A stretch of DNA of 35,247 bases, taken from Micavibrio sp. GTDB lineage: Bacteria > Pseudomonadota > Alphaproteobacteria > Micavibrionales > Micavibrionaceae. This document shows, one piece after another, positions 17,499-26,878 of the stretch. A program made the translations under genes and the position numbers. Within the stretch, counting starts at the first letter, position 1, and each line of letters begins with the position of its first letter. The stretch lies in contig PANS01000051.1 in NCBI GenBank assembly GCA_002708415.1, forward strand, positions 1 to 35,247, written 5' to 3'. Below the pieces are notes generated by a model. It was not told the DNA's origin and ran no database searches. It saw only the letters and a list, made by a program, of their open reading frames with translations.

Positions 17499-18236
17499 AT
17501 GACGGATTCTGCACAACATAACAAATCGTCTTTAAAGGGCTCTCATCCTATTGCGCGCGCGCCACAAAAAGGAAAGCCGCAAAAAGCAACGCAACGTGTG
17601 GCTGAGGAGGCGGATACTGGCGGTTTGGGTAATGTTCTATTGCGCAATGAGTTTTATCGTGATGGATATCGCTTAGCGCTAAGGGTTGCGGTTATTCAAG
17701 GTGTTGTGATTGTTGGTCTTATTGCGGCTATGTTCTTTATTATTAAAGTGCATCAGCCTGAAAATAGATATTTTGCAACGACTGAAGATGGTCGGTTGAT
17801 TCCTATGGTGCCGCTGTCACAGCCAAATTTAAGTAGACCAGCGCTTCTATCGTGGGTGACGCAGGCTGCGACTGAGGTTATGACATTTGGATTTAATGAT
17901 TATCGTAGAAGGCTGCAGGAATCTTCTCGACATTTCACAGGTCCAGGATGGCAGAGCTTTACTAAGGCATTGCAACAATCAAAGAGGATTGAGGGCGTTG
18001 AGAGTAAAAATCAGGTTATTACTGCGGCACCAAGTGGGGCGCCAGTTTTAAAGTCTGAAGGTATTGTAAATGGGCAGTATCAATGGATTGTTGATATTCC
18101 TATGGTTATTTCTTCTGAGTCGGGATCGCGTTCTGTTTCCGAGAATTTGATTATGACGATTGTTGTTGTTCGTGTTTCTCGTCTAGAAAGTCCTAACGGT
18201 GTAGGGATAGCGCAGTGGGTTGCGCGTTCTGGTTAG
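17499..18236 (+). CDS. dotI: DotI/IcmL-like inner-membrane protein
   Basis: LLRNEFYRDGYRLALRVAVIQGVVIVGLIAAMFFII...FATTEDGRLIPMVPLSQPNLS...FTGPGWQSFTKAL...YQWIVDIPMVIS; followed by dotH and dotG. Confidence 0.9.
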   Translation: MTDSAQHNKSSLKGSHPIARAPQKGKPQKATQRVAEEADTGGLGNVLLRNEFYRDGYRLALRVAVIQGVVIVGLIAAMFFIIKVHQPENRYFATTEDGRLIPMVPLSQPNLSRPALLSWVTQAATEVMTFGFNDYRRRLQESSRHFTGPGWQSFTKALQQSKRIEGVESKNQVITAAPSGAPVLKSEGIVNGQYQWIVDIPMVISSESGSRSVSENLIMTIVVVRVSRLESPNGVGIAQWVARSG

Positions 18237-18270
18237 TTATAATTTTTGGGTAAAATAAAAGCGTCTATAT

Positions 18271-19311
18271 ATGGTTTATATAACTAAAATATTATCTTTG
18301 GCCTGTTTTGTGGCGCTAAGCAGTTTGAGTTTAGCACAAGCACAAGATTTGGGTTTAACGGGTAATCAGCCGGCAGATGTTGTTTCTCAGGATGATTCTC
18401 TGCCTCAAGTTGAGGGGTTACGTGCGGGCGCGGATCCTTTAGATGTTCCGCCTGTTCCAAGTGATGTGATGATAGATATGGATCCAATTTCCCAGACGCC
18501 TGAAGAACTTGAGGCTGAAATTCGCCAAGAAGCTTTTGATGCTGTGATTACGGGAATGTTTCCATTGCAGCCAGATCAAATTCACGAGTTGCTTAAATAT
18601 TATGACAAAACAGAAGCGGCGATGAATTCTCCATCGGCAGGCATTCCAACGCCTGAAATTAGTGTTCAGACTATTTCTTTAGATCCTGGCGCAACACCGC
18701 TTGTTGTACGTACGTCGCCAGGGCATATCACAACGGTGAATATTCTTGATGTTACTGGCGCGCCATGGCCTATTCAAGATGTGAGTTGGGCTGGTGATTT
18801 TGAAATTATTGAGCCAGAGGAAGGCGGTCATATCATTCGTATTACGCCAATGGAAAGATTTGCGTATGGGAATATGGCCGTACGTCTTTTGACACTTAAA
18901 ACGCCAATTTCTATATCATTAAGAACAGATCAGAAATCGGTTCATTATCGAGTGGATGCGCGCGTTCCTGAGTATGGGCCGTTTGCAGAAACGCCATTGA
19001 TCGAAGGTGTTGATGATCTGGCGGCAGGAAACCTTGTAATTTCTTCTGTTCTTGATGGGGTGCCGCCCTCAGGGGCAGAAAAACTTAATGTGTCTGGGGC
19101 GGATGGTCGAACAACAGCGTACTCTTTGTTGGGTAAGACTTATGTACGTACGCCTTTGACTTTATTGTCTCCAGGGTGGAGTAGTTCGGTGTCATCAGCC
19201 GATGGCATGAATGTTTATTCGATGGATAGTACCCCTGTTTTATTGCTATCTGATAAGGGGCGTTTTATCCGTGCCCACCTGTCGCAGAAAGAGGATTTGT
19301 TTGATGATTAA
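18271..19311 (+). CDS. dotH: DotH/IcmK-like core protein
   Basis: Signal peptide (SLSLAQAQ); RTSPGHITTVNILDVTGAPWPIQDVSWAGDFEI...RITPMERFAYGNMAVRLLTLKTPISISL. Confidence 0.9.
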   Translation: MVYITKILSLACFVALSSLSLAQAQDLGLTGNQPADVVSQDDSLPQVEGLRAGADPLDVPPVPSDVMIDMDPISQTPEELEAEIRQEAFDAVITGMFPLQPDQIHELLKYYDKTEAAMNSPSAGIPTPEISVQTISLDPGATPLVVRTSPGHITTVNILDVTGAPWPIQDVSWAGDFEIIEPEEGGHIIRITPMERFAYGNMAVRLLTLKTPISISLRTDQKSVHYRVDARVPEYGPFAETPLIEGVDDLAAGNLVISSVLDGVPPSGAEKLNVSGADGRTTAYSLLGKTYVRTPLTLLSPGWSSSVSSADGMNVYSMDSTPVLLLSDKGRFIRAHLSQKEDLFDD

Positions 19312-20674
19312 TAATGATGATCTTGATGATGACTTCGATGATGGTGATTTCGATCTAGATGGTTTTGATGATGATTTGGGCGGGTTTGAAGCACAAAACT
19401 CGCTTGCCGATTTGTGGAAAAATAATCCTGCTGTAAAGATAGGGGTGATTGCGGTTGGTGCTTTACTTTTAGTTGGAGCGGTTATGTTTGTTGGCGGTGG
19501 AGAAGATGACGTGGTTTCATCCCGCGTGACGGGAAGTTCCGCTGTTGATGAATTGCCAGGCACTTCGCAACTTTCCCCAGCGATGGAAGAGGCGTTACAA
19601 GAAGAAAATAATCGCCGTATTGAGGATGCTCGCAGAACGGGAGATAGCGTAATACCCATGCCGACAGATCCTTTACAAGGTAAAATTCCAATACAATTTG
19701 AAGAAAAAGTAGAAGAAGACCCTTTGGAAAGATGGCGACAAATGCAAGAGCAGCGTCTGCAAAATGATCAGGTTAATGATACGCCTGCTTCCGAAATTCC
19801 TGTTGAGGTTGTTGATACGCGTACGCCTGCAGTAAATGCATTGTCAGAAGCAATGGCTGTTCAAATGGAGGCTATTTTAGGCAATCAAGGCATTCCATCT
19901 ATACAGGTTAAAGCAGTGTCACCTGAAGATTATCTTGAACGTATTCAAATGGAGGCTCAAAAAAAGCGGGAAGCTGCTTTAGCCAAGTTGCAACAGCAGC
20001 AAGTAGCCGCAGATTCAGATGTAATCACAGAAACGGCAACTATTTTAGTTCCTGCAGGTACAATTGAATATGCGCAAATGGTGACGGAAGCAAATACAGA
20101 TGCGCCAGGGCCAATCTTGGCTGAAATTGCATCAGGTCCATTAAAGGGCGCACGGTTAATCGGTAGTTTTAAAATGGCAAGTAACAGGTCGGCAGGTGGT
20201 AATTCAACAGGCCGAAATTCGACAGCAAAATATTTGACGCTAAATTTTAATACGGTGGTGTTGGATGGTATTGGTTATAATATTAGTGCCATCGCTCTAG
20301 ATCCAAATACAACTTTACCTGGTGTTGCTACAGATATAAATAGGCGTTATTTACAGCGCGTAGTTTTTCCAGCGGCAGCAGCATTTATTACAGGGCTGAC
20401 AGAAGCGATTGCACAATCTGGAACAACAACGATTACAGTTCCTAGCGCTTCTGGAAATGGAGTTGTGTCTCAACAAGACCAAAATTTAAATTCCGATCAG
20501 GAGGTTTCAGCTGGTATAGCAGAAGCTGGAGAGGAAATTGGTGAGATTCTTGATGATATTGCTGATGGTGTAAGTCCATTGATAAGGGTTCGCGCCGGAA
20601 CACCTATTGGTGTTTTATTCACTGAGCCAGTGTTGGATCAACCAGACCTTGGATCATCTGCTGACCAATCATAA
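19304..20674 (+). CDS. dotG: Short DotG/IcmE-like (VirB10/TraO-type) core protein
   Basis: Start moved to ATG 19304 (MINNDDLDDDFDDG...), overlapping the dotH stop by 8 nt. One TM; C-terminal GPILAEIASGPLKGARLIGSFKMA...YLTLNFNTVVLDGIGYNISAIALDPNTTLPGVATDINRRYLQRVVFPAAAAFI. Confidence 0.9.
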   Translation: MINNDDLDDDFDDGDFDLDGFDDDLGGFEAQNSLADLWKNNPAVKIGVIAVGALLLVGAVMFVGGGEDDVVSSRVTGSSAVDELPGTSQLSPAMEEALQEENNRRIEDARRTGDSVIPMPTDPLQGKIPIQFEEKVEEDPLERWRQMQEQRLQNDQVNDTPASEIPVEVVDTRTPAVNALSEAMAVQMEAILGNQGIPSIQVKAVSPEDYLERIQMEAQKKREAALAKLQQQQVAADSDVITETATILVPAGTIEYAQMVTEANTDAPGPILAEIASGPLKGARLIGSFKMASNRSAGGNSTGRNSTAKYLTLNFNTVVLDGIGYNISAIALDPNTTLPGVATDINRRYLQRVVFPAAAAFITGLTEAIAQSGTTTITVPSASGNGVVSQQDQNLNSDQEVSAGIAEAGEEIGEILDDIADGVSPLIRVRAGTPIGVLFTEPVLDQPDLGSSADQS

Positions 20675-20689
20675 AATTCGGAAAGATTA

Positions 20690-21853
20690 ATGCAAGACGA
20701 AGATAATAATTTAGAACTTGATGATGATTTTTTGAGTGATGATTTTGACGATCTCGCTTTGGATGATTTTGACGATGAGGGTCTAGATGAGGGGGTGTGG
20801 GACGATGATGAATTATCACCACCTTTAGAGGCACCCTCTCAGCAGGAAGACGCCTTAGGCCTTTCGGAAAAGAAAAAGCCTGCTTTAAGTTTTAATACGC
20901 TCGTTATTATCGGCGCGGTTATATTGGGTGTAATTGTTTTGTATTTTCAGGTTTTTAAGGGCAACAAACCAAATATGGATCAATCTCAACGGTTTGTTTC
21001 TAGTTTAGGTATTGAAGCTGCGACATCGACTTTGGATGGCAATGAAGAAAACTCACTAGATAATACAGAAGATGATGGCACACAAGAAATAGATTCAGGA
21101 TTTTTAAATGATGATATGGATAATTTGCCAGAAGAGCATTTTATTGAGCTTGAGCCAGATGAATTACCAATGCCAACACCAGTTTCTCAAGATATGGAGC
21201 TTGCGGATGAATATGTTTATGTTGCAGATAGTTTAGAATTTACAACTGAAACACAGGAGTATTCAACTGACTCAATTTCACCTGTAGAGACCGTTGAAAC
21301 TGTAGGTACTTCTCGTTCAGTTGAGCCAGCGATAGAGATAGAGGAAATTGCCACTATAGTGGAAAAAAATATAGAAGATGAGATAAATGATATTGTCGTT
21401 AATAATACGGATGCGATAAAACAGGATCATAGCAGTGATGGCGCAACATTATCGGCAATTGATCAGAAGCTGGCTTTATTTTTAGATCGTATGGATGATT
21501 TGGAAAATAAGATTGATGTGATAGAAGATGCATCAAATCAAAGAGCTGCTCTTTTAGAGGAGTCTGTTAAATCATTAGAGGGCAAAGTTAAGTCTTTAAA
21601 AGCGGCTCCTGTTTCAAAGCGAAGTACTCAGAAAGCAAGCCCTGTTAAGAAAGCCTTGACTAAAAAACCTAGTGTTAAGTGGAAGCTTAAGGCAGCACAA
21701 CCAGATAAGGCCTGGATTTCTCAAAAAGGATCTTCTGTTATTAAGCCCATTAAGGTTGGTGATAATATTGATGGTTTAGGCCAGATTCAGTCTATCCAGC
21801 TTGTAAATGGTAAGTGGATTGTATTGGGAACTGGTGGAAAAATTACGCAATAA
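20690..21853 (+). CDS. DotF/IcmG-like bitopic protein
   Basis: Asp-rich N-terminus, one TM (FNTLVIIGAVILGVIVLYF), coiled-coil segment, C-terminal WKLKAAQPDKAWISQKGSSVIKPIKVGDNIDGLGQIQSIQLVNGKWIVLGTGGKI; position after dotG. Confidence 0.6.
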   Translation: MQDEDNNLELDDDFLSDDFDDLALDDFDDEGLDEGVWDDDELSPPLEAPSQQEDALGLSEKKKPALSFNTLVIIGAVILGVIVLYFQVFKGNKPNMDQSQRFVSSLGIEAATSTLDGNEENSLDNTEDDGTQEIDSGFLNDDMDNLPEEHFIELEPDELPMPTPVSQDMELADEYVYVADSLEFTTETQEYSTDSISPVETVETVGTSRSVEPAIEIEEIATIVEKNIEDEINDIVVNNTDAIKQDHSSDGATLSAIDQKLALFLDRMDDLENKIDVIEDASNQRAALLEESVKSLEGKVKSLKAAPVSKRSTQKASPVKKALTKKPSVKWKLKAAQPDKAWISQKGSSVIKPIKVGDNIDGLGQIQSIQLVNGKWIVLGTGGKITQ

Positions 21854-22122
21854 TATTAAGTTTTTTACTGGTTTTTGTTAAAATAAGGCGACAATATGGC
21901 AGAAATAAGCAGGGAAACAGTGTTAAAATATTATTTATAATCAGTAAGTTATAAAATAAATTGTTTTTTTAATCCTTAAATTTGCCTTATTTAACGAAAT
22001 TATGATCTAATAGAACTATAAGCAAATGACGCATGCTTATTTAGTTTAATGTTTCTATTTATGGACAGTAAACGAACAAACGATCAAAGTGTTTTTATGA
22101 TTAGAATTTAAAGGAGAAAATT

Positions 22123-22539
22123 ATGTTTAAATATATTAATAAAAAAAGCTTACAGTTTAGTTCTGTAGCGGTTATTGCAATGATGAGTGGTGCTGAAGAT
22201 GCTCTGGCTCAGGGGCGCGGTACTGGTGGGTCTGGTGCAGATTTTAGTACAATTGGTGAGAATATCACCACATCTATTTCTGGGTTGCCAGGCCTATTGT
22301 CTGGAGTATCTTACATGTTGGGTATTCTGTTAGGAGTGCTTGGTATCTTGAAAATTAAAGATCATGTTGAAAATCCTTCGCAACATCCTTTGCAACAAGG
22401 TGCGATTCGCTTGCTGGCGGGTGGTGGTCTATTTGCTCTACCGCTGGTTTACGAGGCAATGAATAATTCTATTGGGGACGCTAATTCATCAGTAGCGGCT
22501 AGAAATCTTCAGGCTGTAACTTTTGCTGTAACACCGTAA
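22123..22539 (+). CDS. IcmD/DotP-like small membrane protein
   Basis: SISGLPGLLSGVSYMLGILLGVLGILKIKDHVENPSQHPLQQGAIRLLAGGGLFALPLV matches the IcmD-type two-TM pattern; RBS aaaggagaaa upstream. Confidence 0.75.
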   Translation: MFKYINKKSLQFSSVAVIAMMSGAEDALAQGRGTGGSGADFSTIGENITTSISGLPGLLSGVSYMLGILLGVLGILKIKDHVENPSQHPLQQGAIRLLAGGGLFALPLVYEAMNNSIGDANSSVAARNLQAVTFAVTP

Positions 22540-22544
22540 TAAAA

Positions 22545-23228
22545 ATGTTTGCATTACCAATTATATTGGGCATCGCTGGACAAGGCGGTGCCCAAATTTC
22601 TGATAAAAAAGAAATTCTCACACCTCAGGTAAGACAGAAGGTGTTGGAGAGGGATGACAATACCTGCCAGTTCTGTGGCTTTCATTCCAAAAAATATCAA
22701 GATATTCACCAGATTGATCATAATATAGATAATGTTGAAATAAATAATTTGGCAACAGTGTGTATTTTTTGCCACCAATGCTTTGATTTAGAAAAAACGG
22801 CCCAAATGCGCTCGGGCGTTCTTGTCTGGTTACCAGAAATTGAACAGGCTCAATTAAGCCATATAGCCCGTTCTATATACGTGGCACGTATTTCCCAAGG
22901 GTCTATGGCCGACACGGCAAAAAAAGCTTTAGAGACTATTATGAAGCGGCGAGAGGAAGCCAAATCACGCATAGAAACTGATGATCCATTCGTTCTTGCT
23001 ATGGTTATGCGTGATTTTTTAGGCCCCAAACATTATGCGATGCGTACAGAAAAATTAGAAGGTATTCGTTTATTTCCGCTGGATAGACGTATTATTAAAG
23101 AAGGAGATTTGGAGTTTAATCAGTTTCCTCAGATTCTGGCCTATTGGCGTTCAAAAGATGGTCCTTTTGGCGGTAAGGTTCCTAGTCAGTGGAAGAATTT
23201 TTATGCAGAATTGCAGCAAGTTGCGTAG
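22545..23228 (+). CDS. dotN: DotN/IcmJ-like HNH/zinc-ribbon protein
   Basis: VRQKVLERDDNTCQFCGFHSKKYQDIHQIDH...NLATVCIFCHQCFDL; immediately upstream of dotO, as in IcmJ-IcmB order. Confidence 0.88.
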   Translation: MFALPIILGIAGQGGAQISDKKEILTPQVRQKVLERDDNTCQFCGFHSKKYQDIHQIDHNIDNVEINNLATVCIFCHQCFDLEKTAQMRSGVLVWLPEIEQAQLSHIARSIYVARISQGSMADTAKKALETIMKRREEAKSRIETDDPFVLAMVMRDFLGPKHYAMRTEKLEGIRLFPLDRRIIKEGDLEFNQFPQILAYWRSKDGPFGGKVPSQWKNFYAELQQVA

Positions 23229-23364
23229 TTTTTTATTCATATTACGTAATTATTTGAGGTGATTTATTTTTCTTGAGCATCTTTCTTTGATAACTCACAA
23301 TTTTCTCTGGTTTCTCGTTAATGTATAATAGCTTTATGAAGCAAAACCGCATAGAATCACTGCA

Positions 23365-26352
23365 ATGAAGATTTTCAACAAAATTTTAGCCCCTTTTCAG
23401 ACAGCGCTTAAGCAATCTGTGGAATCATTTATTCGCTTAGAGACGGGTGAAAATCAAACAACGCTTGTTTCATCCGATGGATCTTTAATTACATATGTTA
23501 AGGTTGATGGAAGTCGACAAATTATTGGTGAAGAAGAGTATAAAAATCTTATTCAGGGTGCGACGTTAAAAATCGGCGCACGATTTGATCGCCAAGGTCA
23601 TGCAATGCAAGTGTACTTTGTTCGTGATCCAGGTCGTATTAAAAAGCATTTAGAAAAACTGATGAAGCCTTCTCGTGCAACAGCAGAAGATACTGGTCTA
23701 GGGGTTGAGGATGTTTTTGAAGAACGCGTGAGGCATTTATCTCGATATTTATCATATGAGGAGTGCTATTACGTTTTGTGGACACGCCCTTCTGTTTTAA
23801 CTAAAAATGAATTAAAACGCGCGGCAAAAGAGGCTAAATCTCATAAATGGGTCAAGGCTGGAAACTCTCAATATCCTTTTGCAGCGGTTAATGCGCTTAA
23901 AACGCGCCATAAAAGTTTTGTGGCATCTGTGACGGCTTCTCTTGATGAGTTAGGTATTCGTGGCGAGGTTATGTCTGTTGAAGAAGCTTTGCTCGCTGTT
24001 AAAAACAATCTTTATCCTTCGAAGTCTCATGAGGATTGGAAAGCATCTTTGCCAGGTGAAAAAATATCACCGCGTGCACCAATGAGTAAGACGGATATGT
24101 CAGAAATTCTCTGGCCTTCTTTACGTCAACAATTAGCGCTTGCTGATGCGCGTGTGATCAATGAATCAATTGTTAAAATTGGTGACCAGCTTTGGGGAGG
24201 AGCAGATATAACTTTAGCCCCTATGGATCCTAGCCCTTTTCCAATGCTTCTTAATCGTCTTTTTGAAGCTGGTGTTCCTTACCGCATTTCTTTCCTTGTT
24301 GAAGGCGGCGGAAGTTATGGCATACAATTTAGAACGTTTATCTCTACGATTTTGGGTGTAACAAATGCTTCAAATAAACAGATCAAGTATTCTTTGGAAA
24401 GCTTGCAGAGATTGGCACGAAAAGAGCCTGTTGTTCGCTTACGTGTTTCCGTTGCCACGTGGGCACCATCTGATGATTTTAAGTTGATACAAGATCGCTT
24501 ATCAAATTTGATTCAAGCAGTTGAGAGTTGGGGATACTGTCAGGTAAGTGAATTTTCTGGTGACCCTCTTGATTGTATTATGTCGTCAGCGATGGGAATT
24601 CATTGTGCTGGAACAGCTCCGCCTGCCATTGCGCCGATGATTGAGGTAATGAAATTGATGCCTTGGCAGCGTCCATCATCTCCTTTTGAAAAAGGGGCGA
24701 TGTTATTTAGAACGCCCGATGGGAAAGTTTGGCCGTATCAAACAGGAACAAATTTAACAACAACGTGGTTCGACCTTATGTTTGCGCAGCCTGGGGCTGG
24801 TAAGTCTGTTTTGTTAAATTCAATGAATATTGCTTGTTGTTTAAGCCCAGGGATTACGACGTTACCTTATATTGCCATTATTGATATTGGTCCTTCATCC
24901 GCAGGGATGATTTCAATGATCAAAGAAGCTTTACCTGAAGAAAGACAAAATGAAGCGGCGCATTATCGTTTGCGTATGAGTCATGAATATGCGGTTAATC
25001 CTTTTGACACGCAGCTTGGCTGCCGTTATCCGTTAATGGATGAGCGCAGTTATTTAGTTGAACTTTTGACTCTTCTTTGTACGCCCCCAGGGCATGAAAG
25101 CCCTTATGATGGGATACAGCAACTCGCTGGCCTTGTTGTTGATGAGATGTATCGTTGGCGTGATGATGCTGCGGCTAACTCAGAGGCGCGTGGTTATTTG
25201 CCACGTCTTGATTCTGATGTGGATGACGCTATTAGACGCCATAATATTCATCTTCCTGCTGATCCTTATTGGTGGGATGTTGTTGATCGTTTGTTTGATT
25301 GCGGTGAAACAGATATAGCTGTTAAAGCGCAGCGTCATGCCTCTCCAACTTTATCTGATACCATTACGGCATCACGCCGCCCTCAGATACGCTCGCTGCT
25401 TGAAGAAACATCTGTTGGTAGTACTGCTGAAAATGTTATCAATGCTTTTGAACGGATGGTCACTTCGGCTATTCGGGAATTTCCAATTCTATCAGGCGTG
25501 ACGCAGTTTGATACGTCGCGCGCGCGTATTTGCGCGATTGATCTTATGGATGTTTCTCCGCAAGGGGATGATACGGCGGATCGTCAAACGGCAATAATGT
25601 ACATGTTGGCGCGCCATATTTTGGTGAGTAAATGGTGGGTTGGACCAGAGATGCTTGCCAATATTCCCGATAAATATCGTCCGCATCATGAGGCAAGGCT
25701 TCAAGATATTATCGAAACACCTAAGCGTCTTTGTTATGATGAGTTTCATCGTACCAGTCGTTCAGGATCGGTTAGGGCGCAGGTTATTCGAGATGTTCGT
25801 GAGGGACGTAAGCGCGGTGTTCAAATTGCTTTATCATCGCAGCTTTTAGATGATTTTGATGATGATATGGTGGATCTGGCAACGGGTGTTTGGGTTTTGG
25901 GCGCAGCTATTTCAGATCAAGCCGTTGATAATATTCAAGAACGTTTTGGTCTTTCTGAGACAGCGCGTAATGTCATTCGTTATAAATTAACAGGCCCAAA
26001 AGCTGGTGGTGCACCAGTTCTTCTTGTTTTAGGAACAACAGAAGGGCGTTATGAGCAGCATTTGCTGAATACATTAGGCCCTATTGAACTTTGGGCATTA
26101 TCAACATCTTCTGAAGATGTTGCTATTCGATCACGACTTTATGATCGTTTGGGCGCGAGTGTAGCGCGCCGTATATTGGCTGCAAATTTCCCAGGTGGAA
26201 GCGCACGCGGTGAAATTAAGCGCCGGATTATGGCTTTGTCTGAAAAAGGTGATACGCAATCTGCTTCGTTAAATAAAGTGATTGAAACTATTGTTGAAGA
26301 ACTTGTTGCGGCAGGACAAAATTCATTAAATAAAGTTTCTATAGAGCATTAG
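23365..26352 (+). CDS. dotO: DotO/IcmB-like ATPase
   Basis: 995 aa with Walker A FAQPGAGKSVLLNSMN, IAIIDIGPSSAGMISMI, RLCYDEFHRTS; follows dotN. Confidence 0.92.
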   Translation: MKIFNKILAPFQTALKQSVESFIRLETGENQTTLVSSDGSLITYVKVDGSRQIIGEEEYKNLIQGATLKIGARFDRQGHAMQVYFVRDPGRIKKHLEKLMKPSRATAEDTGLGVEDVFEERVRHLSRYLSYEECYYVLWTRPSVLTKNELKRAAKEAKSHKWVKAGNSQYPFAAVNALKTRHKSFVASVTASLDELGIRGEVMSVEEALLAVKNNLYPSKSHEDWKASLPGEKISPRAPMSKTDMSEILWPSLRQQLALADARVINESIVKIGDQLWGGADITLAPMDPSPFPMLLNRLFEAGVPYRISFLVEGGGSYGIQFRTFISTILGVTNASNKQIKYSLESLQRLARKEPVVRLRVSVATWAPSDDFKLIQDRLSNLIQAVESWGYCQVSEFSGDPLDCIMSSAMGIHCAGTAPPAIAPMIEVMKLMPWQRPSSPFEKGAMLFRTPDGKVWPYQTGTNLTTTWFDLMFAQPGAGKSVLLNSMNIACCLSPGITTLPYIAIIDIGPSSAGMISMIKEALPEERQNEAAHYRLRMSHEYAVNPFDTQLGCRYPLMDERSYLVELLTLLCTPPGHESPYDGIQQLAGLVVDEMYRWRDDAAANSEARGYLPRLDSDVDDAIRRHNIHLPADPYWWDVVDRLFDCGETDIAVKAQRHASPTLSDTITASRRPQIRSLLEETSVGSTAENVINAFERMVTSAIREFPILSGVTQFDTSRARICAIDLMDVSPQGDDTADRQTAIMYMLARHILVSKWWVGPEMLANIPDKYRPHHEARLQDIIETPKRLCYDEFHRTSRSGSVRAQVIRDVREGRKRGVQIALSSQLLDDFDDDMVDLATGVWVLGAAISDQAVDNIQERFGLSETARNVIRYKLTGPKAGGAPVLLVLGTTEGRYEQHLLNTLGPIELWALSTSSEDVAIRSRLYDRLGASVARRILAANFPGGSARGEIKRRIMALSEKGDTQSASLNKVIETIVEELVAAGQNSLNKVSIEH

Positions 26353-26360
26353 AGCTTACT

Positions 26361-26864
26361 ATGAATAAATTAGAAGATTTTATAAAGTGGGTTAAAAGCA
26401 ATATTATTATTTCTTTAAGTATCGGCGTGCTTATTTTGATTGCTGGATATTTTATTGTGCAAGTAATAATGCCTAAAAAGGGCAATATGATATATGGGTT
26501 TTGTGGTGTTTTTTTAGAACAACAAATGACATTTCCAGACACACTGGAGCATACCTATGTTGAAATGTATCGAAGTGCTGTTCGAATCTATTATAAAAAT
26601 ATTGATGCCTATGGTCAGCAAAATTTTTCTTATATTGAATGTTCCTTTGTTCAAGATCCGCAGCAAGGCGTTCAGTTAGATAACGTTATTTTTAAGAGCC
26701 CAGTTAAAGATATTACCGAAAAGTTTTATGATGAAGAAAGAAAACGTAGTTTCTATCGTGTGAAACCAGAAAAAATAAAGCTGTTCAATCGGTCAAAATC
26801 TTCTGCGGTTATTATGTCTCAAGATCCAGACCTAACATTGCCCGAACCGAAAGCGATGTTTTAG
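26361..26864 (+). CDS. Hypothetical single-TM protein, apparently in the dotO operon
   Basis: TM segment NIIISLSIGVLILIAGYFIVQVI; 8 nt downstream of dotO; no family recognised. Confidence 0.6.
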   Translation: MNKLEDFIKWVKSNIIISLSIGVLILIAGYFIVQVIMPKKGNMIYGFCGVFLEQQMTFPDTLEHTYVEMYRSAVRIYYKNIDAYGQQNFSYIECSFVQDPQQGVQLDNVIFKSPVKDITEKFYDEERKRSFYRVKPEKIKLFNRSKSSAVIMSQDPDLTLPEPKAMF

Positions 26865-26878
26865 ATAAATGTATATTT

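Noticed and set aside
19246-19659. 137-aa - strand ORF opposite dotG
   Set aside because: Ser/Lys/Pro-rich translation is the complement of the Asp-codon-rich (GAT/GAC) dotG start; no independent evidence.
21896-21940. Possible 14-aa leader peptide MAEISRETVLKYYL with an AAGGCG-like upstream site
   Set aside because: Too short to support without conservation or ribosome profiling.
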